In this document: positions 59,706 to 64,000 of the stretch, piece by piece
Position numbering within the stretch: the first letter of the stretch is position 1
Layout: each line of letters opens with the position of its first letter
Source of the DNA: Pisolithus tinctorius
Lineage: Eukaryota; Basidiomycota; Agaricomycetes; Boletales; Pisolithaceae
DNA: 64,000 bases
Reading direction: 5' to 3'
Assembly (NCBI GenBank): GCA_024663395.1
Contig: JANFAH010000014.1
Span: forward strand, 310,001-374,000
Position numbers and translations under genes: made by a program
Notes under the pieces: model-generated
Seen by the model: the letters and a program-made list of their open reading frames with translations, nothing else
Told to the model about the DNA's origin: nothing
The model's database searches: none

Positions 59706-61601
59706 ATGGCCACTATGTCGCCTTCGAAGATCTGGGAAAAAGCTTCCCAACACCGGAGCTCAGGTCGCATCGGAGCACGACAGGTAAGCTTTGTGTAATC
59801 GGTCGAGATAGAAGATTCAACCCGCATGTCAAGGAACACCACGCCTTTCGCAGGTGACCGCATCGCGCGCGACCGACACGTCTCAGGTGACTCCCGATGT
59901 CTTGAACGCGACACGCGTGATGACTCCTGACGCATCTCATGCGTCGCCTGGTCTTCCAGGTTCTGATGTGTTGCGTCCAATGTCAAGGGCATCTGACGAC
60001 GAGTTCCAAAGCCAGTTTTCATATGGCAGTGGTGTCGGGGATGCTCCGACAACCCCTGCTCACACACACACGTCCTCCGTGTCTGACAATGTTGACAGGG
60101 GAATCGAGCTTCCGGAGGTCAAGCGGCTGAAGCTGTGGGCGCAGAAAGTCGCAACCAAGTTCGAACTCAAGGCATCTCAATTCTTAGAGCTCAGCATGCT
60201 CATCGATGTAAGTGATGCGTTTGACGATTAATGTTCATACTGATATTTGTCTGCGTGCCCAGGTCGGCAAGACCTTGCAGACTGGTGACCTTCGCCTGCG
60301 AATCTGGCAGCAGGCGACCAACTACAGGGTGTTAAATGGGATCGAAGAGATCAAGACCGACTCGGCAAATACGAAGAATGCTATGGAGACGGCCACGGCA
60401 GGGCTCCGAAGCGGGTTCCAACTTAATGTTGACCAGACGGTTCGTCATTTACTCATTTCATTATGGTGCATGCTGAATAGCAACACCAGATGCAAATCTT
60501 GATTGTATGCAAAGATATGCTCGTGCAAGCAGGCCGAACCAAGTACAAGACCCTTCATGTCGACGTTGAGGCACGTCCCAGCGCGTGCCGTCTCTTACCA
60601 ACCACTTACATGTATGTACAGGAACGACTCAGATCGCGTGCCGACTTGTTAGGATTTCTGAATGTATTCAACAACCCTGCAAATGAACGCGTGCTTCGTG
60701 CGGCCATCAAAAAGGAGTGCAGTGCCGTTCGAAACAAGTTCCGCACACTGGTGGGTGCTCCATCATGACGAAAACGCATCATGTTTTCTATTGACTGCCT
60801 ACACAGCTTCTGGACAGTACCGGCCAGGAGGAAGGGAAGACGCGCATGACGCTGGAAGAACTTACATGGACGGTACTCAGCAAATACAAACGTGGTGGTG
60901 TAGGTTCAGGTTCGAAGGCCGAGTATCAGCTACACTTTGCCTTCCTGGTACGTCACACCAGATTCTTCTCCCAACCTTTACTGACCGATCGAGCTTGCAG
61001 CGTTATTATGGGAGGGCCCATCAATATGTTGTGGGGAGAACCGTGAGCGATGATAGTGACTTGGAGAGTGGTGGTGAAGGGGCCGCACAAGCAAGTGCCA
61101 AAGGGTCCACGAACGAACCACCTGCGAAACGTGTCAGGACAGTAAGTAACAAGGCCCCCCCTGGCAGAGTCAAAACAGGTTACGACTTCTGGAGCATAAT
61201 CGACCGCGTGTTTTCAAAGGATCTTGACCGGCTTGGAAAGGACATGAAGAACGATAAATGGCGCGAGTAAGTAGCTCGAGCTTGTTATTGGTGACTGATA
61301 TTTATATACTTGTAGGTTTTTCAACTCGATCGTTGCTCAGGATCAAGAACTGTATGGCAAGAATATTGGATCCATCCTACCGCCTCTCCCCAGCGTGTAC
61401 ACAGAATCACCAGCTACTGTCTCTTCTGCCCCTCGCGCGCTGCCTACTCCCGGAAATCACAGCGCATCTCGTATAGCCCAGCCGTCCGTCATTAGGCAAT
61501 CCTCCGTGACCAACGCATCACCGCAACCCGCCTGCGGTCATCGCTCGGAGGGTTTGCATGCCGAGGACAGTAATGAGGATCTGCTGAGCGAGAATTTCTA
61601 G
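59706..61601 (+). CDS. Companion protein of the Tnp2-like gene
   Basis: Second gene of the cassette, starting 212 bp after the first one stops, same strand. Exons start 59706-59783 and 59854-60207, then continue in about seven short exons to the TAG at 61601. It begins MATMSPSKIWEKASQHRSS; the middle has a conserved-looking helical part (LKASQFLELSMLIDVGKTLQ) and ERLRSRADLLGFLNVFNNPA, then KKECSAVRNKFRTL and LTWTVLSKYKRGGVG, ending in a Ser/Pro-rich tail. One junction (60577, GAG|gcacgt) may be a GC-donor intron. I recall this protein next to the transposase-like gene in other mushrooms, but know no function; a DNA-binding partner is one guess. Confidence 0.6.
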
Positions 61602-62030
61602 TATTAACGGGCCGTTATCTATGCTTTACCGTTTCTATGTTAACCTATGCATTGATTTATGTATACATGCAAGCTATGCGTTTTTTATGTGCGGGGTGAA
61701 CGAGCATACTGTGATCGGGCGAAATCGGGAGCACGACGCGCAGCCCAAATTGACAGCTCCGGAAATTGTGTCAGCCTCATATAACATTTGGAGCAGGCAC
61801 ATCTGTCGTCAATATCTGTCAAACACAATCTGTACGTCGAAGTGTCTGGTCACAATTTTCTAGGTGTCAGGCTCGTGTCACTGTCAACGCAATCCTGATT
61901 GTGTCTACAGGGTGGCCGTGTAATACATGGAAGATTTTATCGGGTAAAAATGATAAGCTGAACAACCTGAGCTGATCTGGCAAGCAGTAAATAACTCTCA
62001 GAGCTGCAGCTGCAGCGATCTATGTAGATT
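61602..62030. other. Intergenic, no gene
   Basis: About 430 bases with no supportable gene; a possible right end of the cassette, but no CACTA-type terminus or inverted repeat is visible. Confidence 0.45.
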
Positions 62031-63116
62031 ATGCCTTTCAGTCACCATTCGCACTCTGGTCAATTTTGCAAGCATGCAAAAGGAACCCTGGAAGAGGTTG
62101 TTCTAGCAGCGATCAAACAAGGTTTTCGAGTCTACGGACTCACCGAACATGTTCCCCGGTATAGCCTAGACCATTTGTATCCAGAAGAGGTTCCTTCTTT
62201 TCTTTGAATGAGGGTACTGGCACACGCTCATATAGGCCCTGGATATAGATAGAAGCAGGGCTGTCGCCTGTCAGCCTCATGAAACAATTTACGGACTTCC
62301 TGGACGAAGCTCATAGGCTCAAGTCAGCCTATGCCTCCCAAATCACCCTTCTGGTCGGCCTCGAAACCGAGTACATCACCGAAGATGATCTGGATATGCT
62401 CTCCTCCATTCTTTTAGAACAGTCTAACCGCATCGAGTACATCGTCGGTTCAGTGCACCACGTTCATGAAATCCCCATCGACTTTGACCGCGCCACGTTC
62501 GATGACGCCTTACGCAGATTCGCACCCACAGCCGAAGCTGATACCCCCCGTGCTAGTCACATGGACCAGTTCCTTTCGGCTTATTTTGATGCGCAATACA
62601 CGTTACTGAAACGTTTTCGACCGGAAATTATCGGCCACTTGGACCTCTGTAGGCTTTACAACCCGGGGTTGCGTTTCGCGGAATACCCGAACGCTTACAA
62701 CAGGCTAGAGAGAAATATTTCATTCGCTGCCAGCTATGGTGCTCTGTTCGAGTTTAACGCGGCTGCATTGCGGAAAGGGTGGGACACTTGCTATCCTGGG
62801 AGGGACGTTGCTGAGGTGCGTGCTGAAAATTACCTCAAATGTGTATCCTCATGTCTTCCATTAGTTGATTCATGCCCTAGGTGGGCGCTTTACCTTGTCG
62901 GATGACAGCCATGGACCTCAGGGTGTGGGCGAAAAATACCCGGAGATGCGAGATTATTTGCGTGGATTAAGGGTGTCAGAGATCTGGTTTTTGAGTCGCC
63001 CCGCCGATGGCTACGTTGACCACGTCTTTGAACGGGGTCTTGCTGCTACATGCGTCGGCGGCGAGTGGTGGGGTGACCGCTTCTGGGAATGCCAGTCGCA
63101 AACTGTTCAGCACTGA
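62031..63116 (+). CDS. HIS2: Histidinol-phosphatase (PHP family)
   Basis: Removes phosphate from histidinol phosphate in histidine synthesis. 325 aa in three exons: 62031-62189, 62249-62815, 62865-63116. Metal-binding PHP motifs are intact: HSHSGQFC near the N-terminus, YGLTEHVPR, VGSVHHVHEIPID, EIIGHLDLCRLY and the C-terminal LSDDSHGPQGVGE. The second exon begins IEAGLSPVSLMKQFTDFLDE, chosen so the frame joins LYPEE. Length and order agree with fungal His2. Confidence 0.92.
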
Positions 63117-64000
63117 TCATGATGCATAACTCACGCCCTATTTTACTTACTCGTTTTGGACTTTTTGGCGCTTTTCATACCCTTCATGAAGGAAATGCAC
63201 TTCGCCGTTTCCCTTGGAGGCCCCAGCACTTACCGATCTCCATACTGACCCACGCAACGTCCACCCGCCGCAAACTGGCAGCCAACTCAGGCGATGTAAT
63301 TGCTATATGATTGCGCCGTAAATTTTCGGTGACGACGCCCGAATGTACAAGGGCATGATAGCCTGTTGCCTCGTGAGTCGCGGAAGCTGTGTGAGCAAGG
63401 CTTGCCCTTAATTTTATAGACCTTCTGATGCTGTTATCCCTTGCTATCCTCAATACTTGTTGACTCAAAGTAATTACTGTCGGACAGAATTTCCAAACGT
63501 AAATCGATGTATCGCATCATTTTTGATCTTCCCGGCACTGAGAGCCTCAGCTGTGGTCCTTTTTCCCCACGAATTCATGTAACCAGCCAACCTGTCGGTC
63601 AACTCACTTGGGAAAATTAGAGAATTTATGGACACACGACCAATCTTGGTATGTTTCTGGTGTAACTGATCATGTGTCGCTCAACCAGACTCCGCGAACG
63701 CAGCCAGTGACTTGTGAAGAAAAAGCTTGCGAGCCGGACATAAATCGATAAATCGATGTTGCCTGTCTTCCGCAATGTGACTGGACGTGCTCAATAATAT
63801 TTACATCGGGCCAGCTGATGATGATCGATATGGATTGTTGGAAAAGTCACCCCACAAGCATTGTCCGATCGTTGATGGGAGCGTTCACTTACAGTCCACG
63901 TTACGTCGTTGACCAACCACTCCCCCCTCTGCCACTACCACAGAGATGCGCGGAACTTCAAGGGTTTCGATGGTAGGGTATAAATATTCTACTGGACCTG
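63117..64000. other. Window end, weak minus-strand signal and a TATA-like string
   Basis: Minus-strand frames at 63184-63468 and about 63490-63600 (LTDRLAGYMNSWGKRTTAEA) are somewhat protein-like but not recognised and not joined by a convincing intron. A TATAAATA string lies at 63979-63986 on the plus strand. Confidence 0.3.
63979..63986 (+). promoter_or_regulatory. TATA-box-like string
   Basis: TATAAATA 14 bases from the window end; it would fit a plus-strand gene starting just outside the window. Unsupported by anything else. Confidence 0.25.

Noticed and set aside
54461..62030. CACTA terminal repeats flanking the transposase-like cassette
   Set aside because: Scattered CACTA strings exist, for example in the spacer before the cassette, but no matching TAGTG-type end or target duplication was found on the right side.
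1..64000. tRNA genes, rRNA and CRISPR arrays
   Set aside because: I looked for A/B-box-like strings (such as ggttcga at 5208 and 20395) and for regularly spaced repeats; none formed a cloverleaf or array.

Overview
This window is nuclear DNA from a filamentous basidiomycete, most likely an Agaricomycete (mushroom-forming fungus). The evidence is eukaryotic: most genes have many short introns (about 48-60 bp, up to about 200 bp) that splice into continuous conserved proteins, and two gene families typical of mushroom genomes are present (a WD40-TPR relic and a Tnp2-like transposase gene with a companion gene). There are no bacterial-type operons, CRISPR arrays or recognisable rRNA/tRNA genes. 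All splice junctions below were read by eye from GT/GC...AG signals plus conserved protein frame; most models sum to whole codons.

Layout. 0.5-1.6 kb: a PhyH-type dioxygenase. 3.6-4.2 kb: a broken EgtD-like methyltransferase. 6.3-14.7 kb: three head-to-tail copies of the serine palmitoyltransferase catalytic subunit (LCB2), the most striking feature. 15.2-19.3 kb: a divergent pair, an MBD4-like DNA glycosylase and a DUG1/CNDP-type M20 dipeptidase. 19.5-24.4 kb: a SUZ-domain protein, a Ser/Pro/Gln-rich ORF and a CTP-dependent diacylglycerol kinase (DGK1). 25.1-28.9 kb: an MFS drug-type transporter with two GC-AG introns, a conserved hypothetical, and a tiny Cys-rich protein carrying an LRLRGG motif. 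29.1-36.4 kb: a membrane-anchored histidine acid phosphatase, a GPH/SUT-type sugar:H+ symporter and a mitochondrial [2Fe-2S] ferredoxin. 36.5-39.5 kb: a decayed WD40-TPR gene and unresolved sequence. 39.5-44.3 kb: a secreted amidase, a hotdog thioesterase and a PQ-loop membrane protein. 44.7-51.2 kb: one very large protein with an N-terminal Hsp90/GHKL-type ATPase fold and a C-terminal HExxH motif. 51.9-54.5 kb: an unknown membrane protein and SPO7. 55.2-61.6 kb: a two-gene transposase-like cassette. 62.0-63.1 kb: histidinol-phosphatase HIS2.

How they fit together. Most genes are ordinary metabolic and membrane genes with no operon logic, but lipid metabolism is well represented: LCB2 (three copies) starts sphingolipid synthesis, DGK1 turns DAG into PA, and SPO7 is the regulatory subunit of the phosphatase complex that activates the opposing PA phosphatase. 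The three LCB2 copies have diverged, copy 1 most strongly next to the PLP lysine, so sub- or neofunctionalisation is plausible. Weakest calls: the Ser/Pro/Gln-rich ORF, the 22.0-22.4 kb ORF, the 63.2-63.6 kb minus-strand signal, and the 5' ends of the transposase-like gene and the large ATPase-like gene's inner exons.
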